Source: Sepiola atlantica (Eukaryota; Mollusca; Cephalopoda; Sepiida; Sepiolidae). From it: a DNA stretch of 64,000 bases. Of this stretch, positions 1-11,636 are shown piece by piece. Under the pieces are notes generated by a model. That model worked only from the letters and a program-made list of their open reading frames with translations, did no database searches and was not told the origin of the DNA. The position numbers and the translations under genes were made by a program. The stretch spans positions 104,881,083-104,945,082 of the forward strand of contig OY744532.1 in assembly GCA_963556195.1 (NCBI GenBank). Reading direction: 5' to 3'. The stretch's first letter is position 1. Each line of letters opens with the position of its first letter.

Positions 1-846
1 TGCAGTAATAATGTATTGCTCCTGAGTTTGTTTCAGATTATAAACCTAGGCATGAACAACAAAACAATAGTCAAAAAATGTGCTTAACATATTTAAGAAA
101 AATTATTAGTTTATTGCTCAATATATTGAAACACATTTATTTTAAGTTTGTTCACCACTTTCAAGCAAGAATATAATGAAAAAAAAACAAAAACAATTTT
201 ATATTTAAATGGGTGATTTTTATTTTAATGTGTCTTTTGAGAATGTGTAATTGTGTCAAAAGATAAAAACACAAATTTAAAAAAGGAACTGCAGCACTTA
301 ATGATATCAATCACAGAAACACATTGTTCAACCGTGATGTTTTAGTAATAAAACGTTTTTTTAACCGTCCTCATTTTGATTATTTGTAATAAGATTTTTG
401 CTATAGTCTTCATTTTATTTTATATAAAAGAATATAAAAATAAATTTCAAGCTACATTGTCATCATCGAAATCTCCAGGTTGATTGTGTGGTTAATGAAA
501 CTAAGTAGGCAAATTCACTTAAATGAAAGATGTAATTGGGAAAAACAACCAAATTGTCTGAAATGGAAGATGAAATTAGAAAATATATTATTCAATTGAA
601 TTAGTACAGTAATCAAAATGATGTGGCTAAAAATGTACATCATTAATAATCACTTTTTAAAACTCAAAATATGAAAGTACTGAAATGTTTGTGTTAAGTT
701 CTTATTAGTGACTTGCTATCATCAAGAATCTACCCCAAAGAATGTTCTTTCTTTTATGATTTTGAGGAATAGGTAATTAAAAACATGAGAGCTATGACGT
801 AGTTATTATTGCAAGAACAGAGTCCTTCGTTTGTGATGATCAGTGA
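1..846 (+). repeat. A block, copy 1 of a recent segmental duplication
   Basis: AT-rich, non-coding sequence that recurs almost unchanged at 5269-6113, an offset of 5268 bp. The window opens inside it, so the true left edge is not visible. Differences are scattered single bases and one small indel near 415, which implies a recent duplication. The last ~60 bases recur again at 7059-7135. I see no reading frame or RNA gene in it. Confidence 0.85.
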
Positions 847-1318
847 TTTTTTTTTTTTTTTTACTAATCATACATCAAACTAAAGTCATGTATTAAAAAG
901 AAATTGTTCATAAAGATTACACACACAAAAAAAAATAACTGAAGCAGTGAGTCCTGTGTTTATAAGAATAAATGGTGTCTATTAATCCATGCAAAAGGTA
1001 ATGAGTAGTCTGAATTTCTCTTAATTCAAATTGTGGTATAGCCGGACTCTGATAATCAAATCTGAAGGAAAGAAAGCATCAAATATATAGAACATAAAGG
1101 AATCTATTTCAAAGGTGTTCTGAATTGTGAATAGAAAAGGATAAAATGCAGTTTGTTTAAAAATAGATAGTTTTGTAGTAAAAGATATAAAATTACAAAG
1201 AACAAATGCTGTACTCTATTGAAAAAGGCTGCTTCAATTGAGATTTTCTGGTACTGGGGGGTCTCAGGCTGTTAAGCAATTCCAAACTTAAACAGAACTA
1301 AGATATTGTTTAGTAGTA
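847..1318. other. B block, non-coding spacer before the U2-headed SINE array
   Basis: AT-rich sequence with a poly(T) run and an (AC)n stretch. Its first half returns at 7138-7262 with an internal deletion. It is absent between the A block and the SINEs at 6114, so the second copy of this region has lost it. No coding signal is seen. Confidence 0.6.
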
Positions 1319-1668
1319 AAATAGCTTGGCCTTTTGGCTAAGATCAAAGTGTGGTATCTGTTGTGATGGGTGCTGCACTTCATGGATCGGTGTTGTCTTG
1401 GCCTTCGGGGCTTGGTTTCCGCCGGTCTGTGGGTCTGATCTGTCCTGTGCAGTTCTAGGAGGTCCACCCTCCCAGGCTTTACCTCCCCTCTTTGGGGAGG
1501 AGTAAGTTAATTGCTTGCTGCCTGAAGCGCCCCTGCCGGGGAATGTCGACAGGGTTGCCAGGCAATTTTTAATGGCCAGAGTGCTCACCTTCTCGAGCGC
1601 TGGCTTTTCAAATCCCACTTTCAGACCTTGTGTCACATATTCCTATTGTGGGTGGGGGTTAAATAACG
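1319..1668 (+). mobile_element. U2 snRNA-headed SINE, tandem copy 1
   Basis: The element opens with the 5' domain of U2 snRNA. GGCCTTTTGGCTAAGATCAA is identical to U2 nucleotides ~12-31 and is followed, after one extra A, by a near match to GTGTAGTATCTGTTC. This covers stem-loop I and the branch-site pairing region. Beyond about nucleotide 46 the similarity to U2 stops and a shared non-U2 body begins. The body has a CTCCCC/GGGGAG hairpin, a motif like GAGGCGCCCCTACCGG, and a CTCGAGCGCTGG segment. This copy runs without a tail into copy 2 at a GGGTTAAATAACG junction. The family is called a SINE because dispersed copies on both strands share the same head and body. A simple U2 pseudogene would not share that body. 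Confidence 0.75.
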
Positions 1669-2009
1669 CCTTTTGGCTAAGATCAAAGTGTAGTATCTGT
1701 TCCGATGGATACTGCACTTCATAGATCGGTATTGTCTTGGCCTTCTGGGGCTTGGTTTCCGCCGGTCTGTGGGTCTGATCTGTCCTGTGCAGTTCTAGGA
1801 GATCCACCCTCCCAGGTTTTACCTCCCCTTTTTGGGGAGGAGTAAGTTAATTGCTTACTGCCTGAGGCGCCCCTACCGGGGAATGCCGACGGGGCTGCCC
1901 AAGCAATTTTTAATGGCCAGAGTGCTCACCTTCTCGAGCGCTGGCTTTTCAAATCCCACTTTCAGTCCTTGTGTCACATATTCCTATTGTGGGTGGGGGT
2001 TAAATAACG
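1669..2009 (+). mobile_element. U2 snRNA-headed SINE, tandem copy 2
   Basis: Second unit of the array, 339 bp after the first. It starts at CCTTTTGGCTAAG, so it lacks the first ~12 nt of the U2 head, including the TTCTC. The remaining head matches U2 better than copy 1 (GTAGTATCTGTTC is intact). The body is nearly identical to copy 1, and the right junction again reads GGGTTAAATAACG. This pattern fits duplication of an existing unit better than independent insertion. Confidence 0.75.
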
Positions 2010-2332
2010 CCTTTTGGCTAAGATTAAAGTGTAGTATCTGTTCCGATTGATACTGCACCCCATAAACTGGTATCGTCTTGGCCTTCGGGGCTTGATTTAC
2101 GCCGGTCTATGGGTCTGTCCTGTGCAGTTCTAGGAGGTCCACCTTCCCAGGCTTTGCCTCCCCTCTTTGGGGAGGAGTAAGTTTATTGCTTACTGCCTGA
2201 GGCGCCCCTACCGGGGAATGCCGACGGGGCTGCCCAGGCAATTTTTAAACCCCACTTTCCCAACCCGACTTGTGGGAGTAAGATAAAAACTGGCCTTGTG
2301 CCTAACTCCTGGAGAGGAGTAAATCAATACTC
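2010..2332 (+). mobile_element. U2 snRNA-headed SINE, tandem copy 3 with 3' tail
   Basis: Third unit, 341 bp after the second, again starting at CCTTTTGGC. It lacks the CTCGAGCGCTGG segment. Unlike copies 1 and 2 it continues into the full 3' tail, which holds a short hairpin (ACTCCT, loop GGAG, AGGAGT) and ends near TAAATCAATACTC. The tail also appears in the copies at 6354, 20791 and 54568, so it belongs to the element. Confidence 0.75.
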
Positions 2333-3245
2333 TAGTGTAAATTTGTGTTGACGTTTTCCTTTGTGTAACTTTCTAATAGGAGATGTATTTACTATTGCCT
2401 GTTGGGTGAGGTGCTTTACTATATTCACGAGGGAGTCTCAATGGGACTATACAGTCATTTCACTTCTCACCAAAGTGCCATTGTTTTCACTAAGTTTCAG
2501 TGCTAATAGTTTTCAAACATTTACTTAGAAAGTGAAAATAATTATAAAAAAAAGAATGTGCACCAAAAAAGTAAACAAAAATATTTTCTCTGATAATGAC
2601 TGTTTTCCCCTATCTGTCCGACTGTCTCCCTTGCTTCATCTGTGTGCATGGTTTGGTTTATATCATGTAGCAGTATTTATATGGTGTTGCATAGTTAATA
2701 GAATAATACACATGCTGTTTATTGAATGTAACATCGACAGACTAATAGATTAAATAGCAAGCAAATAAAAATACTTGTTTGAAACAAAATAGTTGAAGAA
2801 TACATTACCAGAGCCTTGTTAGCCAGGGTTATACAGAGTGAAACGGGCTATAAGAACTGGTGTAAAGTTACATCCATAACCTCCTAAGCATTTACACTGT
2901 TTTACCCTGTTACCACCTCCCAGAACGGGGACCAGAGGTTGGATTTTGGGAGGCATGTTTGGATGTTAAACAACCAAAACCATGTTCTTTTAGTCAATTC
3001 ACAACTGTCATTCATTTTTAAGTTATTCTCAACTCTGGAGAGGTGTCATTCATTTTTAAGTCATTCTCAACTCTGGTGGATGTGTCATTCATTTTCTAAT
3101 TATTCTCAACTCAGGGGGGGGGGCATCATTCATTATTTAATTATTCTAAACTCTGGGAGAGTTGTCATTTTAGAATTGGTAATTTGTATAAACAAAATGT
3201 AGAATTCTGAAAACTCTTGAGGAGTTTGAAATTGGTGACTTACTG
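2267..3245 (+). repeat. C block, copy 1
   Basis: About 980 bp beginning inside the U2-SINE tail. It recurs at 6613-7058 (partial) and 7932-8960 (near full length). It contains four to five short degenerate units of the type TCATTCATTTTTAAGTTATTCTCAACTCTGG between 3000 and 3170. A 73-codon open frame at 2532-2753 appears in all three copies but shifts phase in a poly(A) run, so it is not treated as a gene. Confidence 0.8.
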
Positions 3246-3889
3246 AAAAAGAACATGATGACAATGAATATTGGTATTTTTATTGTGTTCTACACATTTC
3301 AGTTGTCAATTTTGTTTTGTTTATTCGTTTGTTTTAGATTCTTACGTACCTATTACAGCCCCGGTGCGCATACTATATACGTACCTATTGGCGTTGCACG
3401 GCGATCACTTCTCCAGTCGCCTCCTTCCACAGTTGCCAGGAGTAAAAGATGTCACGTACATGGTTGCCAATTCACCCTGGCTACACTATCTCCGGCCTCC
3501 CCAAAACTCTGCACTACCTCTCCATTCCCTGGAGTAAAAATGTAACATTTCTATTAAAAGTACCATATTTGTCTTCATTAGTATTGTTAATAAGGGTGTT
3601 TGTTTATTTACTTCTTCATGTCCGTGTATGTTAGATAAAATAACCTAGGTCGATCAGGCCCCTCTGACAGCAGTCTTTGTTAATGATAATAATGGTGTCT
3701 ATTTACTTCTTTCATGTTTGTGTATGTTAGATTAAATAACCTAGGTTGATCACCGATTAAATATTTTATATGAATATAATAAATGGTATCAATGGGGAAG
3801 AATAATTTTTTCTTTTAAATTCACCGATCGAGACATTATTTTATATGAATATAAATAATAGTGCTAACAATGGGGATCCTTCCTATACC
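3246..3889. other. Non-coding stretch with a small internal duplication
   Basis: A GC-richer segment at about 3355-3540 sits in AT-rich surroundings. Downstream, a ~110-bp direct duplication is visible: TGTTAGATAAAATAACCTAG near 3628 and a near copy near 3724. A second pair carries ATTTTATATGAATATAA. No gene or known element is recognised. Confidence 0.45.
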
Positions 3890-4115
3890 ATTCTACTCAG
3901 ACTCCGTAATATACCATTCGGGTTGAACTCCAGGCCTTGACTCTTTCCTAAACATCAGGCTCTGACTCCTACCCGAACAATTAGGACCTGACTACTTCCT
4001 GAAGAGCTGGCTCCGACTCCTTAAACATCAGGGTGACTCTTTCATATACTGCAAGCTGTGAATCTTTTCCCAAACCTCCAGCTTTGACTGTTTCACTGTT
4101 TCACTGCTCCCCGAA
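3890..4115. repeat. Degenerate ~30-bp tandem repeat
   Basis: Six to seven poorly conserved units built on CTCTGACTC followed by a variant of CCCGAACATCAGG. Unit length varies from about 23 to 36 bp. It looks like an old minisatellite. Confidence 0.5.
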
Positions 4116-4139
4116 CATCAGTTTTTTTTTTTTTAATCC

Positions 4140-5268
4140 TGTGCTATGGTGTGTATAATAAACACATCTGCTCTATCTAGGATATTGAACTCTATTTAAT
4201 TAAACACTCGTTCTATGTAGGATAATGAGCACTTTTAAAATAAGGAGGCCAAGAGAGCACTATCACAATCAAGCGCCTAGAACTTGTTAAATTTCAATGT
4301 AAAAAAATGCTGACTGATTTGCTATTCTCTTTTACTGGATAACATTAAAAGCAGTGTTTAATTATTGATAACATTAAAGGGAAAATGCCAATGTTACCTT
4401 ACTGTAAAGAATTTACTATTTTATGTTAACCTTCCACTAACCTTGCTCAGCAACAAATGTCTTAGCTGGGTTATTTAACATATATATATTATTTTTTTTT
4501 CATATGTTAGAACAATGATGACCGACGACACTCTTTCCCACACTTCTGACTGTCTTGTGTCTAATTTGTGTTATGAGTAAATGTGGTATTGTGGTGACTA
4601 ACATTCTAGTTATAGTAGGATATACATTTTTATTACTTTAGAACACTTTTGAAAGCCTTGTTTTGAATGTAATTTTTTCATATTTTCTGCAAGTAAATAA
4701 TTCAAAGTTTAGTATTTGTTCAGATGGATGCTACAACCCTTAATTGGTAACTGAAGTCGGTACCAGTCTAAGTGTTTGGTTAACGTCCGTAAAAACTAAA
4801 AAGAATGAAAGTTTACAACTTGTTCAATAAAGCAAAAAGCAAATATAAGGTTATGAGTAAATGTCGTATTGTGGTGACTGATCATTCTAGTTAAAAGTAG
4901 AATAGACCGAATTTACAGAAAACTGCTGTATTTAGGGTAAAGAACATCGACAGATTAAGCAGGTACACCTTACCAAGTGTTACACTGTTCTATCTAACAT
5001 ATTGAACAGTTACTGATTTAGTATATATCCATTAGTAAATTACACACATGCTATCTCTATGATATTGTGCACTGTTAGATTCACCATAAGACATACTAAG
5101 AGTCACACTATATTCTAACACATACTTGCTCTATCTAGAGTATTAAGTACATCTGAATGCAGCATTGACTATATTTTGAGTGTCCTACTGCATTATTGCA
5201 CACATCTGTTGCATCTAGGGAACTGATCAGTGTTTTCTACAAAATATAACATTTAGAAAGTGTCCTAG
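4140..5268 (+). repeat. Degenerate array carrying the CTATCTAGGATATTGA motif
   Basis: Diverged forms of TGCTCTATCTAGGATATTGA occur near 4168, 4208, 4990, 5053, 5123 and 5208. The unit at 4208 continues into AAATAAGGAGGCC, matching the downstream half of the satellite unit at 12912-13752, so the two arrays belong to one family. The last units run directly into the second A block. Confidence 0.55.
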
Positions 5269-6113
5269 TGCAGTAATAATTTATTGCTCCTGAGTTTGTT
5301 TCAGATTATAAACCTAGGCATGAACAACAAAACAATAGTCAAAAAATGTGCTTAACATATTTATGAAAAATGATTAGTTTATTGCTCAATATATTGAAAC
5401 ACATTTATTTTAAGTTTGTTCACCACTTTCAAGCAAGAATATAATGAAAAAAAAACAAAAACAATTTTATATTTAAATGGGTGATTTTTATTTTAATGTG
5501 TCTTTTGAGAATGTGTAATTGTGTCAAAAGATAAAAACACAAATTTACAAAAGGAACTGCAGCACTTAATGATATCAATCACAGAAACACATTGTTCAAC
5601 CGTGATGTTTTAGTAATAAAACGTTTTTTTAACCGTCCTCATTTTGATTATTTGTAATAAGATTTTTGCTATAGTCTTCATTTTATATAAAAGAATATAA
5701 AAATAAATTTCAAGCTACATTGTCATCATCGAAATCTCCAGGTTGATTGTGTGGTTAATGAAACTAAGTAGGCAAATTCACTTAAATGAAAGATGTAATT
5801 GGGAAAAACAACCAAATTGTCTGAAATGGAAGATAAAATTAGAAAATATATTATTCAATTGAATTAGTACAGTAATCAAAATGATGTGGCTAAAAATGTA
5901 CATCATTAATAATCACTTTTTAAAACTCAAAATATGAAAGTACTGAAATGTTTGTGTTAAGTTCTTATTAGTGACTTGCTATCATCAAGAATCCACCCCA
6001 AAGAATGTTCTTTCTTTTATGATTTTGAGGAATAGATAATTAAAAACATGAGAGCTATGACGTAGTTATTATTGCAAGAACAGAGTCCTTCGTTTGTGAT
6101 TATCAGTGATCTT
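5269..6113 (+). repeat. A block, copy 2
   Basis: Near-identical to positions 1-846. It ends at GATCAGTGATC and joins directly to a truncated U2-headed SINE. The B block and the first SINE head found after copy 1 are missing here. Confidence 0.85.
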
Positions 6114-6353
6114 TGGGTCTGATCTGTCCTGTGCAGTTCTAAGAGGTCCACCCTCCCAGGTTTTACCTCCCCTCTTTGGGGAGGAGTAAGTTAATTGCTT
6201 ACTGCCTGAGGCGCCCCTACCGGGGAATGCCGACGGGGCTGCCCAGGAAATTTTTAATGGCCAGAGTGCTCACCTTCTCGAGCGCTGGCTTTTCAAATCC
6301 CACTTTCCGACCTTGTGTCACATATTCCTATTGTGGGTAGGGGTTAAATAACG
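6114..6353 (+). mobile_element. U2-headed SINE, 5'-truncated unit
   Basis: Starts in mid-body at TGGGTCTGATCTGTCC and lacks the U2 head. The rest matches copies 1 and 2 of the 1.3-2.3 kb array, including the CTCGAGCGCTGG segment and the right junction. The left edge is the A-block fusion, which points to a deletion from within an array like that at 1319-2332. Confidence 0.7.
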
Positions 6354-6675
6354 CCTTTTGGCTAAGATCAAAGTGTAGTATCTGTTCCGATGGATACTGC
6401 ACCCGATAAACTGGTATCGTCTGGCCTTCGGGGCTTGATTTACGCCGGTCTATGGGTCTGTCCTGTGCAGTTCTAGGAGGTCCACCTTCCCAGGCTTTGC
6501 CTCCCCTCTTTGGGGAGGAGTAAGTTTATCGCTTACTGCCTGAGGCGCCCCTACCGGGGAATGCCGACAGGGCTGCCCAGGCAATTTTTAAACCCCACTT
6601 TCCCAACCAGACTTGTGGGAGTAAGATAAAAACTGGCTTTGTGCCTAACTCCTGGAGAGGAGTAAATCAATACTC
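6354..6675 (+). mobile_element. U2-headed SINE with 3' tail
   Basis: Starts at CCTTTTGGCTAAGATC, carries GTAGTATCTGTTCC and the complete body, and ends in the ACTCCT/AGGAGT tail hairpin. It is the counterpart of copy 3 at 2010-2332 and, like it, runs straight into a C block. Confidence 0.75.
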
Positions 6676-7058
6676 TAGTGTAAATTTGTGTTGACGTTTT
6701 CCTTTGTGTAACTTTCTAATAGGAGATGTATTTACTATTGCCTGTTGGGTGAAGTGCCTTACTATATTCACGAGGGAGTCTCAATGGGACTATACAGTCA
6801 TTTCACTTCTCACCAAAGTGCCATTGTTTTCACTAAGTTTCAATGCTAATAGTTTTCAAACATTTAGTTAGAAAGTGAAAATAATTATAAAAAAAAGAAT
6901 GTGCACCAAAAAAGTAAAAAAAAATATTTTCTCTGATAATGACCGTTTTCCCCTCTCTCTTCGACTGTCTCCCTTGCTTCATCTGTGTGCATGGTTTGGT
7001 TTATATCATGTAGCAGTATTTATATGGTGTTGCATAGTTAATAGAATGATACACATGC
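6613..7058 (+). repeat. C block, copy 2 (truncated)
   Basis: Matches 2267-2720 and breaks at CATGCTGTTTATTGA. It is followed abruptly by the end of the A block. Confidence 0.8.
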
Positions 7059-7262
7059 TGTTTATTGAGAGCTATGACGTAGTTATTATTGCAATAGAGT
7101 TATTATTATAGAGTCCTTCGTTTGTGATGATCAGTGATCTTTTTTTTTTTACTAATCATACATCAAACTAAAGTCATGTATTAAAAAGAAATTGTTCATA
7201 ATGATTACACACACACAAAAAAAATAACTGAAGCAGTGAGTCCTGTGTTAGTCTGAATTTCT
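7059..7262 (+). repeat. A-block end plus partial B block
   Basis: The first ~75 bases match 785-846 with a small insertion. The next ~125 match 848-1026 with an internal deletion of about 50 bp. This is a third junction type between the same blocks. Confidence 0.7.
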
Positions 7263-7264
7263 CT

Positions 7265-7930
7265 TAATTGTCGTAAGTGTTTATTAAAAAATTTCAGCAA
7301 TTGTTTTTTTATTTTTTTTTTGTGAGTTTAATTTTATTTTTTTTTAAATTTATTATAATGGAAAATATCCGAATTTGTCAATTGTTTTTTTATCGTGTAA
7401 AGTTCTAATGCCTTAAAAAGAAGTGTATCATATTTAATTATCGACGTTTACGAATGCATATGTGATTGTGTCGGATGAGTTTTTATACTTAAAAATATTG
7501 TAATATTATTTATAAAAATATTGTAATATTATTTATAATGGGTGGCACGTTATTATGTAGTCGCTGTCGTATATATTTAGGTGGGGTGGGTGGGGGAACA
7601 TTTAATCCGTTTACACGGATCTTTCATTTAAAAAAATAAAAAAAAAATAAAACTTTAAACTCTAAAAAATAAGAAAAAAAACAATACAAAAACTTTAACA
7701 AATTCTGATATTTTATTGTAATAAGTAAGGATAGTTCTGCATTTCAAACGTCACTTGGACTTAATAATTGAAGAGTTCCATTCATTCCACCGAGTCAACC
7801 GGAAGTGCCAGACTGAATGTAAAATCATCGATTTATCTTATTCTATGAATGAAAAGTTTCTGAAAGTAGGCAACAGTAATTTCTGAAGTGAAAATTTATC
7901 AATGAAATGAGTAGTTAGTGATTTTTTTTA
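7265..7930 (+). repeat. E block, copy 1
   Basis: AT-rich block that recurs at 10370-10917 with a ~100-bp deletion and in diverged form near 11025-11165. Inside it, a ~26-bp unit built on AAAAATATTGTAATATTATT is duplicated in tandem. No coding signal is seen. Confidence 0.75.
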
Positions 7931-7931
7931 T

Positions 7932-8960
7932 TGTGGGAGTAAGATAAAAACTGACCTTGTGCCTAACTCCTGGAGAGGAGTAAATCAATACTCTAGTGTA
8001 AATTTGTGTTGACGTTTTCCTTTGTGTAACTTTCTAATAGGAGATGTATTTACTATTGCCTGTTGGGTGAGGTGCCTTACTATATTCACGAGGGAGTCTC
8101 AATGGGACTATACAGTCATTTCACTTCTCACCAAAGTGCCATTGTTTTCACTAAGTTTCAGTGCTAATAGTTTTCAAACATTTACTTAGAAAGTGAAAAT
8201 AATTATAAAAAAAAGAATGTGCACCAAAAAAGTAAAAAAAATATTTTCTCTGATAATGACTGTTTTCCCCTATCTGTCCGACTGTCTCCCTTGCTTCATT
8301 TGTGTGCATGGTTTGGTTTATATCATGTGGCAGTATTTATATGGTGTTGCATAGTTAATAGAATAATACACATGCTGTTTATTGAATGTAACATCGACAA
8401 ACTAATAGAATAAATAGCAAGCAAATAAAAATACTTGTTTGAAACAAAATAGTTGAAGAATACATTACCAGAGCCTTGTTAGCCAGGGTTATACAGAGTG
8501 AAACGGGCTATAAGAACTGGTGTAAAGTTACATCCATAACCTCCTAAGCATTTACACTGTTTTACCCTGTTACCACCTTCCAGAACAGGGACCAGAGGTT
8601 GAATTTTGGGAGGCATGTTTGGATGTTAAGCAACCAAAACCATGTTCTTTTAGTCAATTCTCAACTGTCATTCATTTTTAGTTATTCTCAACTCTGGAGA
8701 GGTGTCATTCATTTTTAAGTCATTCTCAACTCTGGTGGATGTGTCATTCATTTTCTAATTATTCTCAACTCAGGGGGGGGGCATCATTCATTATTTAATT
8801 ATTCTAAACTCTGGGAGAGTTGTCATTTTAGAATTGGTAATTTGTATAAACAAAATGTAGTTAAAATGAATTTAGAATTCTAAAAACTCTTGATGAGTTT
8901 GAAATTTGTGACTTACTGAAAAAGAACATGGTGGCAATGAATATTGGAATTTTTATTGTG
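7932..8960 (+). repeat. C block, copy 3
   Basis: Nearly full-length copy of 2267-3245, opening with the U2-SINE tail. It ends close to the 3' edge of the Helitron pseudogene on the other strand. Confidence 0.8.
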
Positions 8961-8981
8961 TTCCACACAGTTCAGTTGTCG

Positions 8982-9885
8982 CTTGAAGAGCTTAGTTTTA
9001 CTGTCCCAGGTATAATAAAGTGGAACTTCCGAGTAAAAAAGTGTACGTGCAAAAAAATCTGTTTGACACAATTTGAAGAAAGCTGTTAGAGTGGTTGTAG
9101 GTGGATTTGCAACTCTATCTGCTGCAGTACTTTCAGTAAAGTATATCCGCTGTCAATTTTCTAGAGTAACTGATAGGTGAATAACTGGGGGATGATGTAC
9201 ATGTATGTGAAAGTTAAGTATTCTCCAAATGGCTTCATTGGTTGATATGTAACGTCCTGTTTCGTATCTCTTAACTTCATCATGAGCATTACTTTCAATT
9301 GTGAAGATAGCTTGATCACTACCTTTATTTACATATTTACAAATGTATTTTATTGATTTCACGCTGTTGCAGTATTCAACATTGATATGTGCATCAAAAA
9401 TCTTACAAAGCAGTTTATTATGTGGTACAACCCATCGGTTGTCTACAGGAACCGTTATGTTGCCAGGTAGGGTAACTGTCGTCTCAAAACCTCCAGCTAA
9501 AGGAGATAGTCGATATTGTGGGTAGCCATTTGTATCCGATTGAGTTTCACTCAAGAAGTGTCTGGGATATCTCTTACTGTAGTGTCCATCTTTGAGACAG
9601 AGTGAACATCTGTTTATGTTTCCACATGGTCCATGAATCATATGGTGCCTAATGATATCATGTAAAACCGGATCTGCCACTGGATCCGGAATTTCCGCAC
9701 TGATAACTGAATCTATGTCAGAGGATCTCAATTTTTGTTGAAGCCAAACCAGACAATGAGCATGTGGCAATCCTCTTTTCTGCCACTCAACAGTGTACAT
9801 GTATGCTATGACCACTCCTAAAATGTTTCCTTTCATTAGGAGTTGGATACCTAGCTTTAGATGGAAAACTCTTGCTATGAAAATC
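8982..9885 (-). pseudogene. Helitron Rep (helitron-like N-terminal) domain, broken
   Basis: Minus-strand remnant of a Helitron rolling-circle replication protein. The open stretch from 9836 to 9153 holds QKRGLPHAH, the two-histidine Rep motif (His25 and His27), a Cys-rich segment around CGNINRCSLC, and KYICKYVNKG with two tyrosines in Y-x3-Y spacing, the Helitron catalytic pattern. ARVFHLKL, usual upstream of the ATG codon, is readable in the same frame to about 9885, so that ATG is not a true start. The stop at 9153-9155 falls in LEN-stop-QRIYF, where family members normally have glycine. The frame then continues through FARTLFYSEV and YYTWD to about 8985. No helicase domain follows. It is a dead, truncated copy flanked by duplicated blocks. 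Confidence 0.88.
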
Positions 9886-10369
9886 TTGAAAATGTGGCAG
9901 GTTAGTCACGTCTGATTTGCAAGAAATTAAACCAATTTTGATCTGAACCATGTATTGTGTTAAAAGTCCAAAGGATATGTTATTGTATGTAATATGTTTC
10001 TGATGTGTATCAATTGGGCAAATAAAGGGGGGGCATTAATAACTATTTAAAGCATGTAAATTCTATTTCCGTATGGAGCTTGAAAGGCAAACAAATCTGA
10101 TGTGTTGGTCAGTAAATACTACTGGAAGTTATTGTAGTAAGTGTGAAACAGAAATATTGTTGTAGTCGAGTGGTGAACACTATCGACAATATGTCGCTTG
10201 CCACCGCCTCACGGGTAAATCTAAGTCTAAATTAATGTCAATTAGTGTATGTTGAAAAAAGAAGAAAATGTATTTAATATAAGGGCAGCAGTTTTGGGAG
10301 GGGGGGGGGGTGATTGTAATGTGGCTCTGTAGGCCTCTTTAATTTTCAAAGGCCCCCTTATCACAGACA
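9886..10369. other. Non-coding stretch
   Basis: AT-rich, with short poly(G) runs near 10025 and 10300. I see no gene and no convincing repeat. Confidence 0.4.
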
Positions 10370-10917
10370 GAGTAAGTGTTTATTAAAAAATTTCAGCAAT
10401 TGTTTTTTTATTTTTTTTGTGAGTTTAATGGGTTTTTTAAAAAAATTTATTATAATGGAAAATATCCGAATTTGTTAATTGTTTTTTTATCGTGTAAAGT
10501 TCTAATGCCTTAAAAAGAAGTGTATCATATTTTATTATCGACGTTTACGAATTCATATTTGATTATGTCGGATGAGTTTTTATACTTAAAAATATTGTAA
10601 TATTATTTATAAAAATATTGTAATATTATTTATAATGGGTGGCACGTTATTATGTAGTCGCTGTCTTATATATTTAGGTGGGGGTGGGTGGGGGAATATT
10701 TTTTATTGTAATAAGTAAGGGTAGTTCTGCATTTCAAACGTCACTTGGACTTAATAATTGAAGAGTTCCATTCATTCCACCGAGTCAACCGGAAGTGCCA
10801 AACTGAATGTAAAGTCATTGATTTATCTTATTGTATGAATGAAAAGTTTCTGAAAGTAGGCAACAGTAATTTCTGAAGTGAAAATTTATCAATGAAATGA
10901 GTAGTTAGTGATTAGTC
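10370..10917 (+). repeat. E block, copy 2
   Basis: Matches 7265-7925 but lacks the segment equivalent to about 7600-7715. The duplicated AAAAATATTGTAATATTATT unit is present. Confidence 0.75.
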
Positions 10918-11560
10918 AATAGTGATCGTTTAAAACGATTCTAAGAAAGTTCAAATTCTGTATAAGTAACAGTTGTTTTAACTTCATGTAAATAAGTAAA
11001 ATGTAAATCTTTATATTAATTGTTAGGTGTTTTTTTTTTTTTTAATTATTATAATATGAAATATCGGAATTATTCATTTTGTTTTTTGTAGAAGTATATC
11101 ATATTTAATTAGCGACGTTTACAAATTCGTATTTGATTACGTCGGCTTAGTTATAGGTAGTCGATGTCCGTTACGTGTAATGATGACGAAAATAGAAAAT
11201 CCGTGTAAATTGAATACATGTCCACGCGTATTTATTACAATAAAATTCAAGGATGTCGTTTTTTGAATATTTTTTTCTCATAGTCGTTAATGGAAATCCC
11301 ATTTGTAAAAAGTATTTGCTTAGTTTACGAACGAATTCTACCAAACAGGTCGGTCCAAATAGTATAGAAGTCACAGATTTGTTTTTAAAAAAAAAAATGA
11401 AAGGATAATTGAAATCCCATTTGTAAAAAGTATTTGCTTAGTATAAACTAATCAGTCCGGTCCAAATAGTGTAGAAGTCACATATTTGTTTGTTTATAAA
11501 AGAAGTGAAAGGTATAATTATTGGTATATATTGATTCTTGAGGTGTATATTTCTTAACAG
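10918..11560 (+). repeat. Diverged E-block piece and a ~115-bp duplication
   Basis: Positions 11025-11165 are a diverged third copy of the E-block centre. Positions 11286-11395 and 11408-11515 are direct copies of each other, sharing AAAAAGTATTTGCTTAGT and CGGTCCAAATAGT. Confidence 0.55.
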
Positions 11561-11636
11561 AAGGAAAACGTTAAAAAAATTGTATCTTATATGTTAGAGT
11601 ATAATTTTTTTGGTAAATTTATAGAAGTGCACCTTT

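Noticed and set aside
1319..2332. Functional U2 snRNA genes in tandem
   Set aside because: Only the first ~45 nt match U2. The Sm site, 3' stem-loops and snRNA promoter elements are not visible, and the body is unrelated.
2532..2753. Open frame repeated at 2532, 6875 and 8219 as a possible small conserved protein
   Set aside because: It is repeated because the whole C block is duplicated. The phase differs at a poly(A) run, the ends differ, and changes show no preference for silent sites.
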